Positions 35,901 to 48,968 of a stretch of 64,000 nucleotides of DNA are shown here, piece after piece. Source of the DNA: Brassica napus (lineage: Eukaryota; Streptophyta; Magnoliopsida; Brassicales; Brassicaceae). Made by a program: the position numbers and the translations under genes. Under the pieces are notes generated by a model that was not told the origin of the DNA, made no database searches, and was given only the letters and a program-made list of their open reading frames with translations. Position 1 is the stretch's first letter. Every line of letters begins with the position of its first letter. The stretch spans positions 13,355,726 through 13,419,725 of the forward strand of contig NC_063437.1 of NCBI RefSeq assembly GCF_020379485.1. Reading direction: 5' to 3'.

Positions 35901-36736
35901 TAAACATTAACAGTAGTTATGAAATTATGTGATTTAAATTTGATTTCTATTTAATTGATTTTTTATTTTACAATGTTTATGTGGAAAAGTATAAGTTCAT
36001 ATATGAAATTTGATATATATATTATCAATACTATTAAAACAGGATCATGTCCAATTGATAAATGTTTGGTCCATCGTTTAATAATCTATATATGTATGTT
36101 TTAATAATATTTTTATTTTATCTCCTCAAAGAACGGATCCACTTCGCTATAACGTTTTTACATATGGCAATGGTTATGAATTTTTTTAACAAGGCAACGG
36201 TTATGCTTTAAAAAATCACTCCTTTTGGTTTTATGCAAATTTGTATGATTATTTACTCTTATCATTCTATTTGTCAAACACTTTATTCAAACGTTATCTA
36301 AATCAACTATATATGAAATCAAATCATGAAAATTTAATGAAAACATGTAACTTTATCTATTTAATTACTACTTCATTACTACACAAAATTGTAACTATAC
36401 TTTGTTATTTAAAAAAAATCACTGTTTAGGAATAAAGTATAAAATTAATGTGTAAAATGGATATGGCACAATTGTATAGTTATGCAACATCACAAATTCA
36501 ATAAAATTATCAAAACCTCTTACTAATAATTTTTAATAAAATATTATACCCAAACATATAAATTAATTTTTTTTAACAAATAAGAAAAAAATACATAAAA
36601 TGTTACATATTTACAGAAAAAACAAAAAAATACAAACCTAAATTACATACGCGCTCGAAGAGCGAATCAAAATCTACAATAGACAAATATGATTACAAAG
36701 AAATGAGTGTATGTCAGGTCAACTTTTAAATTGCTA
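35901..36736. other. AT-rich intergenic DNA
   Basis: No gene seen. Short frames (for example near 36241) have no recognisable features. Confidence 0.3.
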
Positions 36737-36969
36737 CTCCATTTTAATTTAATTATCGTTTTATGTTCATGCACAAAGATTAATAAAATATTTAATTTTA
36801 TACATTTTCAAAATAAAAACATCATTACCCATACCTAACCATATTGTGACCAATAGGAAAATAAACATGAGAATCTTCTTAATAAATTTTGCAGTGAAAT
36901 CATAAAACAACACTTATTTTGAAACGAAAATTTTATTCTACAACGACAATTAAACTGAAACGGATGGAG
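36737..36969. mobile_element. Stowaway-like MITE
   Basis: 233 bases between TA dinucleotides (36735-36736, 36970-36971). The inverted ends are CTCCATTTTAATTTAATT on the left and CTCCATCCGTTTCAGTTT read inward from the right, both leading into ATTRTCGTT. Confidence 0.65.
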
Positions 36970-37092
36970 TATTATTTTATAAAATAGATTTTGATTAAAA
37001 TTTATACAAAAATATGGTTACAAAAAAAGTACAAATATGAGAATTAAATTTCTAAAAGAAAAAATAAAACAAGAAATATACCCGTCCTTTAC

Positions 37093-37845
37093 TTGCTGCA
37101 GATGTTTTTGGCTGTTAATGCCAAGACTCTCTGCCATGAAAATGAAGCCATCTACGTTTTTGTTTCGTGCCGCGAGATGAAAGACTGTCTCTTTCGTTCG
37201 TGTGAGGGAGCTGAAGGACAATGGAGCCTTTTCCAGGAACTCTTCTAGAACTACAACCGAGCCTCTGAGGACCACCAGATGCAAAGGCGATAAACCGTTG
37301 GTGTTATGAGCTTTTTCTAATCCAACACAATAGTGAGGCACTGAGTTTATACAAATTACAAAAATGTTGGGCGTGCACAAATTACAAAGCTTTGACGAAC
37401 CCTAGACAGAATCATATATAGGTCATCAAGAAGAAGGGGGACGACGAAAAGTAAAGAGGCAGCAACACTCCACTACAATCGCCAAGCCGAACCATATCTG
37501 ACACAATCCATCATCAGTAACCCAAAGCATCATCTGTCGAGAGACCCTTCAACTCAGCAGACAAAACCAACTCCTCACAGTTGCATCAGAGGCGAGATGA
37601 GGGCCTTTTACGGTCCGCCAGAGAAGAGCCAGAAGAGATCCATGAGGCATATCGGAGCGGTTATGCAAGGGAGAATAAGGGAAGGAGATGGTAATCAAAA
37701 AAAGAGGATCAGGAAAAGGGAGAGGGTGACCGGCCACCGAAGAAAATATGACTTGAGATTTGAGAGAGTTTGGAGAGAGAGAAAAGAAGCCTACACTATA
37801 AAAAAAAAAAACTAAGTGCACAAAAAACTTACAAGTGGATCCACT
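37093..37845 (-). pseudogene. Broken ankyrin-repeat gene copy
   Basis: Relative of the gene at 12842-15728. The kept parts are the very end of exon 1 (about 37830-37878, KFAMSSGSTC) and exon 2 (37310-37093) with NTNGLSPLHLVVLRGS and KETVFHLAARNKN repeats. The start codon, most of exon 1 and the promoter-proximal segment are missing: promoter-like sequence (37884 onward) joins directly to the exon 1 end, a deletion of about 0.7 kb compared with the other copy. The PGG exon is absent. About 440 GC-richer bases (37385-37815) of unknown origin fill intron 1. Exon 2 stops at a GT (CAA|GTAAAGG) exactly where the other copy reads on in frame. Not expected to make a full protein. Confidence 0.75.
37385..37815. 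other. GC-richer insertion inside the broken ankyrin copy
   Basis: Unlike the AT-rich surroundings. Purine-rich on plus (GAAGGGGGACGACG, GAGAATAAGGGAAGGAG). It has no counterpart in the other ankyrin gene, whose first intron is 69 bases after deletion. It may be a transposon fragment or captured sequence. A plus-strand frame of 72 codons (37597-37815) has low complexity. Confidence 0.4.
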
Positions 37846-38520
37846 TGACATGGCAAATTTGAGTCCATCTTCATACATTTTTGACGCGACAGAACTAAAA
37901 TTGAAATCTTAAGATAACCAAATGATGTTTACAAGTGAAAAATATGCTACATTCGATATGACTAAACAGACCTTACTGGCGAATACCCACAAAAAAAAAC
38001 TAATTTTGTGTATTGGACTTGTTGTTTTGTTAAACCGAATATTTATTGTTGAAACATATTGTTGAAATCATGAACTACATCAAAAAAGAAGTTGGCAATA
38101 TAAAGCACCAAATTTAGTCTCTTTCTTGTATAGAGATATTTATACTATGGTTGAAAATTGAAATTTTTATCTTTATTTTTATGGCTGAATCAATATATTG
38201 AATCCATGTACCAAAAATTATATAAATCTATATTGGAATAATACAAATGTAAACTCTTGTTAATTTAGTTTTTAATTTATTCAATTATTTTTTTAATTTA
38301 TTCTATTAATTCAGAGTTATGAAATCTCCAAGATGCCACAATAAAACACAGTAAAAATAAAAGCTTGGTTAAACAAGCCATGTGATAAATAATAATCAAT
38401 CTATAGTTAATAATAATTCATTTCTTTGATTTGACAAAATAATTATTTGATTTGCTAATTATAATACTGTTCCTTTCAATAGTATTGATATATTAGGTTC
38501 AAATTTTGAAAAATTGCTAA

Positions 38521-38529
38521 AAGACTTAT
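38521..38529. repeat. Left target-site duplication AAGACTTAT of MULE
   Basis: 9 bases repeated exactly at 42612-42620. This length is characteristic of Mutator-like elements. Confidence 0.85.
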
Positions 38530-39054
38530 GGGATTTTTGCAAAATTGACCTACAACTTAAAGTCAAACACAAAACTAACCTCCCTTTTTTTTGAAAATTG
38601 GTTTTGCCCTATTCACCCCATAAGTTCAAATAATTTACGAAAATGCCATCAATTTTTTTTTTTCTTTTTTTTTCGAAAATGACATTTTTACTCTCTCACC
38701 CTCATCATCTTCAAGTAATTACAAGATTGCCATTGTCATCAATACCACAACCACCATGAACAACCAATTTGAAGCTCTTAATGCTCCCAAAATCGATTTA
38801 CCCTTCTTCTTTTTCCATTCTTGTGAACTAAACACAACATATCTCTCACTTTCTCTCAACAATGAGCTAAAAAAACCCAAGATTTTGATTCTAAAATTTT
38901 TATGGTTCATAGAGTCATAGAAGCTAACGATTATGGGTGGGTGACTTTCGTTTGTGATTCTGTGGGCTTGGAGAAGCCTTATGTATGCTAAGGAACTTAT
39001 CTCACCAATTTAAGGTATGACATCGAGTTTTTTTCCAGATCTGTTCGTCAGACG

Positions 39055-39960
39055 ACTTACTTGGGAAGTCGTCTGGCTGTAGACGACTAACCTTTCAGTC
39101 GTCTGGCTGTAGACGACTTACCTGGAAGTCGTCTGGTCAACGCAGAGGTTATTTTTGCAATTGACTTTGAAATCTGTAACCTGAGACGACTGAAAGTTAA
39201 GTCGTCTACTATTGTTTGGTTTCAAAAAAAATTCCAAAGAACCTAGACGACTTACATTTCAGTCGTCATAGGTTAGTTTTGCATTTGACTGGATAATTTC
39301 AGAAGTTTGACTTCCCCAGACGACTTACATTTCAGTCGTCTGGCAAAAATTAAAATAATAATATTTTTTAAAAGTAGACGACTTAAAGTTAAGTCGTCAT
39401 AGGTTAGTTTTGCAATTGAAAAAAAAAACTTCAAGATTTAATTATACACAGACGACTTATAATTCAGTCGTCCACCAGACGACTTAATTGTAAGTCGTCC
39501 AGGACTTTTTTCCGAGATTCTGGTCAAACCTCGTAAATCCTGGACGACTTACATTTCAGTCGTCTCGTGGACGACTGAATTATAAGTCGTCTGTATATAA
39601 TTAAATCTTGAAGTTTTTTTTTTCAATTGCAAAACTAACCTATGACGACTTAACTTTAAGTCGTCTACTTTTAAAAAAATATTATTATTTTAATTTTCAC
39701 TAGACGACTGAAATGTAAGTCGTCCAAAAAGTCAAACTTCTGAAATAATCCAGTCAAATGCAAAACTAACCTCTGACGACTGAAATGTAAGTCGTCTAGC
39801 TTTTTTGGAGTTTTTTTTTAACCAAACAATAGTAGACGACTTAACTTTCAGTCGTCCGAAATAACAGATTTCAAAGTCAATTGCAAAAATAACCTCTGCG
39901 TTGACCAGACGACATATAGTTTAGTCGTCTAGACAACTTAGATTGAAGTCGTCCGCGTCT
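39055..39960. repeat. Long inverted repeat of AGTCGTC modules (foldback)
   Basis: The two arms mirror each other around about 39520. For example GGTCAACGCAGAGG near 39137 pairs with CCTCTGCGTTGACC near 39893, and CTTCAAGATTTAATTATA near 39429 pairs with its complement near 39590. Each arm is punctuated by short palindromes of the form GACGACTT(N6)AGTCGTC. Confidence 0.9.
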
Positions 39961-40469
39961 TCTCCACTAGTTTTTAAGTCTTCTACATTAGTTTTTGAAT
40001 AACTTGTATTTTTAAGAGTGATAAGTAACTTCAAGATATGTAAAACTCATATTTACAAAATATGTTCTCTTCCTTAGTTTTACTAAATTTGACTAAGTTT
40101 TTCAATGCAAACTTATAAAAAATATGATATGCTTTGACTAGTTACTATTGTTTGTTTCCATCTCTTACCAACATTCTTGTTTATTATGATGAGAAAAAGG
40201 CCATTGGAGTTTATTATTGCATATGAGAGATCCAAAGATAAGAAAAAGGCTACTGAAGTCTATTATTTCATTGATTTGTAAATGTGTAAACACATTGTTA
40301 GCACATTTAATACATCTTGGAAAACATTATTACTGATTTTACAAAAAATTCACAACTAAAAGAGTATACATGCAATTCACAAAACAGACCACAAACAAAA
40401 CTATTATAGATCATTCATCTACAAAGACAAGCTTGGATTCCACTTGAGTAGACAAGACCAGACAACTTT

Positions 40470-41250
40470 TAAGAAGTCCAGACGACTTCTAAGAAGTCCA
40501 GACGACTTCCAGGAAGTTCAGACGACTTTGCCAGAAGACTTTTAGGAAGTTCAGACGACTTCCAGACGACTTTACAGGAAGTCCAGACGACTTTTAGAAA
40601 GTCCAGACGACTTCCAGACGACTTCCAGACGACTTCCAGACGACTAACAAGTAAGTCGTCCCAGAAGTCTTCCAGATCTGAAAAACCTGCATTTTAAATC
40701 CAGATCTGAAAAACCTGCATATTCAAAAACGTTCAAATGGCTTAAAAACAGAAAAAATGAATGGAAGATTAGATAAATCTACCTTTACAGAACACACAAA
40801 AATACATATCAAAAAATAATTGATCTACCTTTAAATTAGTGGAAGATGAGTACCATCTAATTAAAAACCTGCAAAAAAAAAATAGATTAGTAACAAAGAC
40901 ATGAGACAAAATTGAAAAATTCATATAAAGTTTGGTGTTTTCAAGTCAAAGAGATTAGAGTGGGTTTGGAGAGTTTTAGTTTGGGAAAAAAGTAAGAACT
41001 TTATACAACAAGAAGTTACCAAATGAAGAAAAATCAGACATAAGAACTTACCAAAACGCTCAGAAAAATCCAGACAACTTCCTAGAAGTCCAGACGACTT
41101 CCTGGAAGTCCAGACGACTTCCTGGAAGTCCAGACGACTTCCTGGAAGTCCAGACGACTTCCTGGAAGTCCAGACGACTTCGTGGAAGTCCAGACGACTT
41201 TGTCAGAAGACTTCCAAGAAGTCCAGACGACTTCCAGACGACTTCCAGAC
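40470..41250. repeat. 20-base minisatellite GAAGTCCAGACGACTTCCTG in two blocks
   Basis: Block 1 is 40470-40650 and degenerate. Block 2 is 41060-41250 with at least five near-perfect units at 41078-41200. The sequence following each block (CAGATCTGAAAAACCTGCA...) is also repeated, so the whole is a tandem duplication of about 0.6 kb. Confidence 0.9.
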
Positions 41251-41694
41251 GACTAACAGGTAAGTCGTCCCAGAAGTCTTCCAGATCTGAAAAACCTGCA
41301 CATCAAATCCAGATCTGAAAAACCTGCATATCCAAAAACGTTCAAATGACTTAAAAATAGAGAAAATGAGTGGAAGATTAGATAAATCTACATTTATAGA
41401 ACACACAAAAATACATATCTAAAATTAATAGATCTACCTCTAAATTAGTGGAAGATGAGTACCACTTGATTAAAAACCTGCAAAAGAGATAGATTAGTAA
41501 GAAATACATGAGACAAAACTGAAAAATTTATATAAAGTTTGGTGTTTTCAAGTCAAAGAGATTAGAGAGAGGTTGGAGAGTTTTAGAATGATGAACATTA
41601 CATTTTTGTTGCAGCCATTTGAGAGGAGGAGAGAGAATGTGTAAATTTTTCTTTATATAGGGAGACAAAAAATCCAATTAGATTAAATATTTTT

Positions 41695-42010
41695 GACTCA
41701 GACGACTTCCTGGACGACTTACATTTCAGTCGTCTGGTGAAGAAATTAAAACAGACGACTTACATGTAAGTCGTCCAGAAGAGTTTAATATTTTTAGCGG
41801 GAAATTAAATATTTTTAGCGGGAAACTAAAATAGAAGACTTTCTAGACGACTTACAAGTAAGTCGTCTGGACGACTGAAATATACGTCCTCCGGGTAAAT
41901 TATTCAACAGACGACTGAAACTTTCCAGACGACTTACAAGTAAGTCGTCTGGACGACTGAAATATACGTCGTCCGGGTAAATTATTCAACAGACGACTGA
42001 AATATAAGTC
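41695..42010. repeat. Second palindrome block of the MULE
   Basis: About ten GACGACT/AGTCGTC sites. An ~84-base piece (from GACTTACAAGTAAGTCGTC near 41845) is repeated in tandem near 41930. Confidence 0.85.
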
Positions 42011-42625
42011 GTCCACACCCTAAACATAACCCCTAAACTTAATTATCTAATTAAACACTTCATAAAACCAAATCAAACTTGAAAAGTGTTTACTATACAC
42101 AGAAATAAACACATATAAGTGAAAACTAATTTTTGAAAAAAACATTTTAGTTTTCCAAAATCTAACCCTAACAATACATACAATACTACAACATATGTTT
42201 GCCAAACTCCTAAACCAAAGTATTTCATGATTCACTACTTCCACTCATCTATCTTCAAAACAAATCAATTTTATCATATCTTAATTTATATCAGTTAAAA
42301 CTGTTTATAATTACTTGATTTTTATTTTTTAAGCATCAAAATATTTTTTTACAAGATTTATAAATTATTTTTAAAGTAAACTGGTACCGGACGACTTACA
42401 CTTCAGTCGTCCAGACGACTTCCAACATCTCAGACGACTCAGACGATTTACTGGGGTTATATTCGTAAAAATGGCTTCTGTTTTTTTGTTTGGTCACAAG
42501 GGGCTGAGCTGTAATTTCACTAGGCTTTTAGGTTAGTTTTGCATTTGATTCAAGTTTGAGTATAGGTTTGGGATTAAAATCAAGTTGTGGGTTAGTTTTG
42601 GCAAAAACCCCAAGACTTATTTGGA

Positions 42626-42812
42626 AAAACTGGCGCCTCCAGCTCTGGTGGTAAAGAACTCACAGTTGTGAGTTCCGCCACCTTGATTCGAACCCGGTCA
42701 CTTTCGGATGTTTTAAGTGGCAAAAAAATTTGAATTTTTGCGAATCTCGTGATGATTAGTCTTTGGATCTAGAAAACCTTTAGGATAATACCACGGATAA
42801 AAAAAAAGCTTC
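42626..42812 (+). mobile_element. tRNA-derived SINE candidate
   Basis: Begins CTGGCGCCTCC. It has an A-box-like TGGTGGTAAAGA near 42647 and a B-box-like GATTCGAACC near 42686, spaced as in pol III promoters, and ends in A9 after GGAT. No target duplication was found. Confidence 0.45.
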
Positions 42813-43007
42813 TTTGTAAGAAAGAAAAAAGTTTTTAAAAGGCCTTGTTATTTATAAATACACACAGAAGGCAAATGGATTTGCGTTTTAGAAATTCTTA
42901 ACTAAGATATTAAAATGTGATTACATTTCAAGTAAACACACTATTTTAGCATGTATACATATACCCGATACACACAAATTAAAAAAAATGAAGTTCTAAA
43001 AGACATT

Positions 43008-45911
<2,904 letters not shown>

Positions 45912-46350
45912 GAGCATCTCCAATGTAAAACTCCATATTTTTCTCTAAAATGGAGTTAAAGTGAAAATGGAGTAAAATTGCTCAAATCCTATTCTATTTC
46001 CCACTCCATTATAGAGTGATGAACAAACAAAAAATAAACTACTCCATTTATGGAGTAAATTTCATTATGGAGTGAGATATGGAGTTGGAGTTGGATAAGG
46101 GCATCTCCATCTCAACTCCATTTTTTCCTCTAAAATGGAGTAAAATTGGATATGAAGTAAAGAATGCTCCAACCCAACTTCATATCTCACTCCATAATGA
46201 AATTTACTCCATAAATGGAGTAAACTATTTTTTGTTTGTTCATCACTCCATTATGGAGTGGGAAATGGAGTAGGGTTGGAGCAATTTTACTCCATTTTCA
46301 CTTTTACTCTATTTTGGAGGAAAAAATGGAGTTTTACATTGGAGATGCTC
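45912..46350. mobile_element. Foldback Harbinger-type MITE (GAGCATCTCC)
   Basis: 439 bases flanked by TTA (45909-45911, 46351-46353). Ends GAGCATCTCCAATGTAAAAC are exactly inverted, and inverted similarity covers most of the element, built of ACTCCATTATGGAGT-like palindromes. A second internal GGGCATCTCCATCTC end near 46101 suggests an older nested copy. Confidence 0.85.
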
Positions 46351-46617
46351 TTAGTTGATGGGTATTTTTCTCGATTGTTTTTACTAGTTACTTTCACTCT
46401 CAAAAATAAATTTGAAAAACGCGGAGAATTAAAATAGTTTTCTTCATAATTAAAAAGACAACCTTTTTTTTGCAAGGAAATAACATGGATGATTAATCCA
46501 ATCCACACAATTTTAGCTACTATAGCGTACACTTCAAACCATCATTATAGGAAAAATAAAAACATTACATTCACTTATTCAGTTTCCCTCATTGTTTGGA
46601 AAACATAACTTGTGGAT

Positions 46618-46926
46618 TTAGTTACCAGATCCTGATCCAGCCCTGGATCCGGCAAAAGAACCAGCAGACGATCCAGCCGAGCCACCTGAACTACCAGAAT
46701 TTGAACTCGAAGATGAGCTTGAGCTAGATGATGAACTAGACCGTGAGCCTGAACCAGCCCCAGCACCAGCACCAGATCCCGAGCCACCACCAAGACCAAT
46801 TCCCAACCCAACACCCAGTCCAACACCTATCCCCAAGTCCTTTCTTGCAACCCGACTCTCGGTTATTATAAGTAAACCGGAAAGAACCAATAAACTGAGA
46901 AGAACCATACCATGGAGCCTGGCCAT
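46618..46926 (-). CDS. Secreted Gly/Ser-rich small protein
   Basis: 102 residues. N-terminal signal peptide (MARLHGMVLLSLLVLSGLLI, cleavage near ITESR), then VARKDLG, a block of alternating Gly with Ile/Val/Leu (GIGVGLGVGLGIGLGGG), a GSGAGAG block, and Ser runs with Gly/Ala to the end. No cysteines. It resembles plant glycine-rich cell wall or secreted proteins. TATAAATA lies on the minus strand near 47010. Function unknown. Low complexity makes frame-based evidence weaker, but signal peptide, TATA box and intact frame together support a real gene. Confidence 0.65.
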   Translation of the reverse strand: MARLHGMVLLSLLVLSGLLIITESRVARKDLGIGVGLGVGLGIGLGGGSGSGAGAGAGSGSRSSSSSSSSSSSSSNSGSSGGSAGSSAGSFAGSRAGSGSGN

Positions 46927-48096
46927 TTTAAAATATTCTATTTAGTTAAGAATTATCGTTTGTGTTTCTTTTATGTTTTGTTGGATAGAAGAGGGTAATG
47001 TGTTAGCGTATTTATAGAAGCTTTGAGATGGAGTGAGCGCTGAAGTGGATGCCACTAAGTTCGAATGTTAGACCAACTTGCTTCGGTCATTTTCTTAAAT
47101 TATTGACTTGTTCACTCACACAAAGAATTTTTTTTTTTTTTGAATATTAGACAAACAAACAAATAATCGTATTTTCAGCATTTTTTGGTCAAAGTTTAGC
47201 GTGATAAAGGTTCATGTTTTCAGTCTTCAAAAATATAGAATATTTAGTGTAAAGGCTCTTATATTGTTAATTTAAGTGAGAACGGACTTTTATCACGCTA
47301 AACTTTCATTCAGTCGATGTATATTATTGGTATAGTAATAGTTGCTCGTTTCATGCAATAGTACGTACTAATGGGACGCATTGTGATCATGTGATTTGCC
47401 TGATATGAAATAGTTCGCTTAAATGGAACAGCCCCCAGATTATTAGTGCATATTAACTATAGACCCATGTGAAGTTAGTTTGAATGAATTATAATCATTT
47501 TATAGGAATTTATTTGCGGCTACCGTCCCACTAACATCGGTCAGTGGAGGTGTGGTAGTGGATTTTACTCGGTGAAATCAACCGCTGATATTAGAAAAAA
47601 GTCAATAATGAATTCCACACTCTCATTTGTAAAACATGTGCTTGAATTAAAACCATGAGATATGAGATATCTATATTTTACGTGTCGTTCGCAAACTAAT
47701 TTTAAACGTTTAATTACAAATGGTAGTCTTAATAAACTAAAAATATTATAAATAATATAGATTTAATAATATTTATATTTTTTAACTTATTTTTATTTTT
47801 AAATAATTTAACATTATTAATTTTATTATAATGATTTTAAACCACATAGAAATCCACCAAATTATATATACGGGTGTGTGTATCAATATAAAATTGATGT
47901 GTCAAAAATATAAACATGATTTTAAAAATAACTTAGATATTTAAAAATAATATTTCTAGAATATTTAAATATTATTCCAATTAATAAAATAAATATTAAA
48001 AAGCAAATAAATATTTTATTATAAATCTACTTCTCATCAAATAACTAAAAACACACACACAAAATACTTTTAATAATATATATCGACCATATATAT
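46927..48096. other. Upstream and intergenic DNA
   Basis: Proximal promoter of the Gly/Ser-rich gene, then AT-rich sequence. It includes the small foldback at 47191-47306. No gene seen. Confidence 0.35.
47191..47306. mobile_element. Small foldback MITE
   Basis: 116 bases with exact 18-base inverted ends AAAGTTTAGCGTGATAAA. No clear target duplication, so the superfamily is unassigned. Confidence 0.55.
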
Positions 48097-48099
48097 TTG

Positions 48100-48387
48100 A
48101 GAAATTCTATAGAAGAGTTTTTTAAAAAAAAATTGTCACAAAAATAACCTTCAATGAAAAAATGACCAAACGAAATTTTATTAAAGAGTAAAAATATATT
48201 TATACCCTAGTGTTAACTATTCTAGATTTGGAGTTTAGAATTAAAGAGTGAAATTTTGAAAATAAAGTTTCAAAATTTTAAAAATAAAAAATAAATATTA
48301 AAATTTTCAAAAAAAAACTATTTTGGTCATTTTATTTATTGAGGATGATTTTTGTGACAATTTTTAAAATAACTATTTGAGAGAATT
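48100..48387. mobile_element. Foldback MITE with TTGTCACAAAAAT arms
   Basis: The arms hold ATTGTCACAAAAATAACC on the left and ATTGTCACAAAAATCATCC read inward from the right, followed in both by TGACCAAA. AT-rich centre. Borders approximate. Confidence 0.6.
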
Positions 48388-48630
48388 GTTTTATATATTA
48401 TATGAGAATTGCTTTATATATTTTATCAAAATTAATTTATGTTATAACTAAATTTAAATCAAATAACCAATCTGGTATATTAAAATTAAAATTGTGACTG
48501 TCATTTTTACATGTTTTTTTGTTGAACACAGTCAGTTTTGCATGTATACAGAAAAAAATAGTCATTTCTACATTGACCCAGTTATATATTATTGGGTCTT
48601 CATATTACAAGGCCCAAATTAACTGACTAA

Positions 48631-48904
48631 GAGCATCCCCATTAGTGAATTTATGGAGGGCTTCACACACATTCTAAAAAAAAAAAATATTAAAATAAGG
48701 AATAGTGATGAACCTGTCTCTCTCCACCCCTTCCCAGTGAATCTGGTTCATCACTGTAGCACAGGCCCCACGACACGTGGCGGCCTGCAACTGGTCCGAA
48801 AAAATTATTATTATTTTTTTTTTAAAACAAAAATCAATCCAAAAAAAAATAATAAAAAATGCTTTGTGAACCCCCTTTCATGGGGTTCACTAATGCGGAT
48901 GCTC
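48631..48904. mobile_element. Harbinger-type MITE in HD-gene promoter
   Basis: 274 bases with TAA on both sides (48628-48630, 48905-48907). Inverted ends are GAGCATCCCCATTAGTGAA and GAGCATCCGCATTAGTGAA. The right end lies 64 bases before the ATG of the HD-domain gene, so it probably forms part of its promoter or leader. Confidence 0.85.
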
Positions 48905-48968
48905 TAAAGGAGAAGAACTATTGAAACAAACAACCGATTCCCAAAAACGTGAAGAAGATAATCAAAAA

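Larger units (their letters stand above)
38530..42611. mobile_element. Non-autonomous Mutator-like element with GACGACT palindrome arrays
   Basis: 4082 bases with 9-bp target duplications. The inverted ends match imperfectly over about 30 bases: GGGATTTTTGCAAAATTGAC on the left and GGGGTTTTTGCCAAAACTAA read inward from the right. No transposase frame was found. The interior holds a foldback of two ~400-base arms (39120-39940), two tandem minisatellite blocks (40470-40650, 41060-41250) within a ~0.6 kb direct duplication, and another palindrome block (41695-42010). A TATA-like TATATAAAG on the minus strand near 41650-41662, followed by a CT-rich leader and ATG, suggests a transcript. Confidence 0.85.

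Noticed and set aside
40470..41250. Short palindromic repeats resembling a CRISPR array
   Set aside because: No uniform repeat-spacer layout and no cas genes. The sequence is plant DNA and lies inside a Mutator-like element with 9-bp target duplications.
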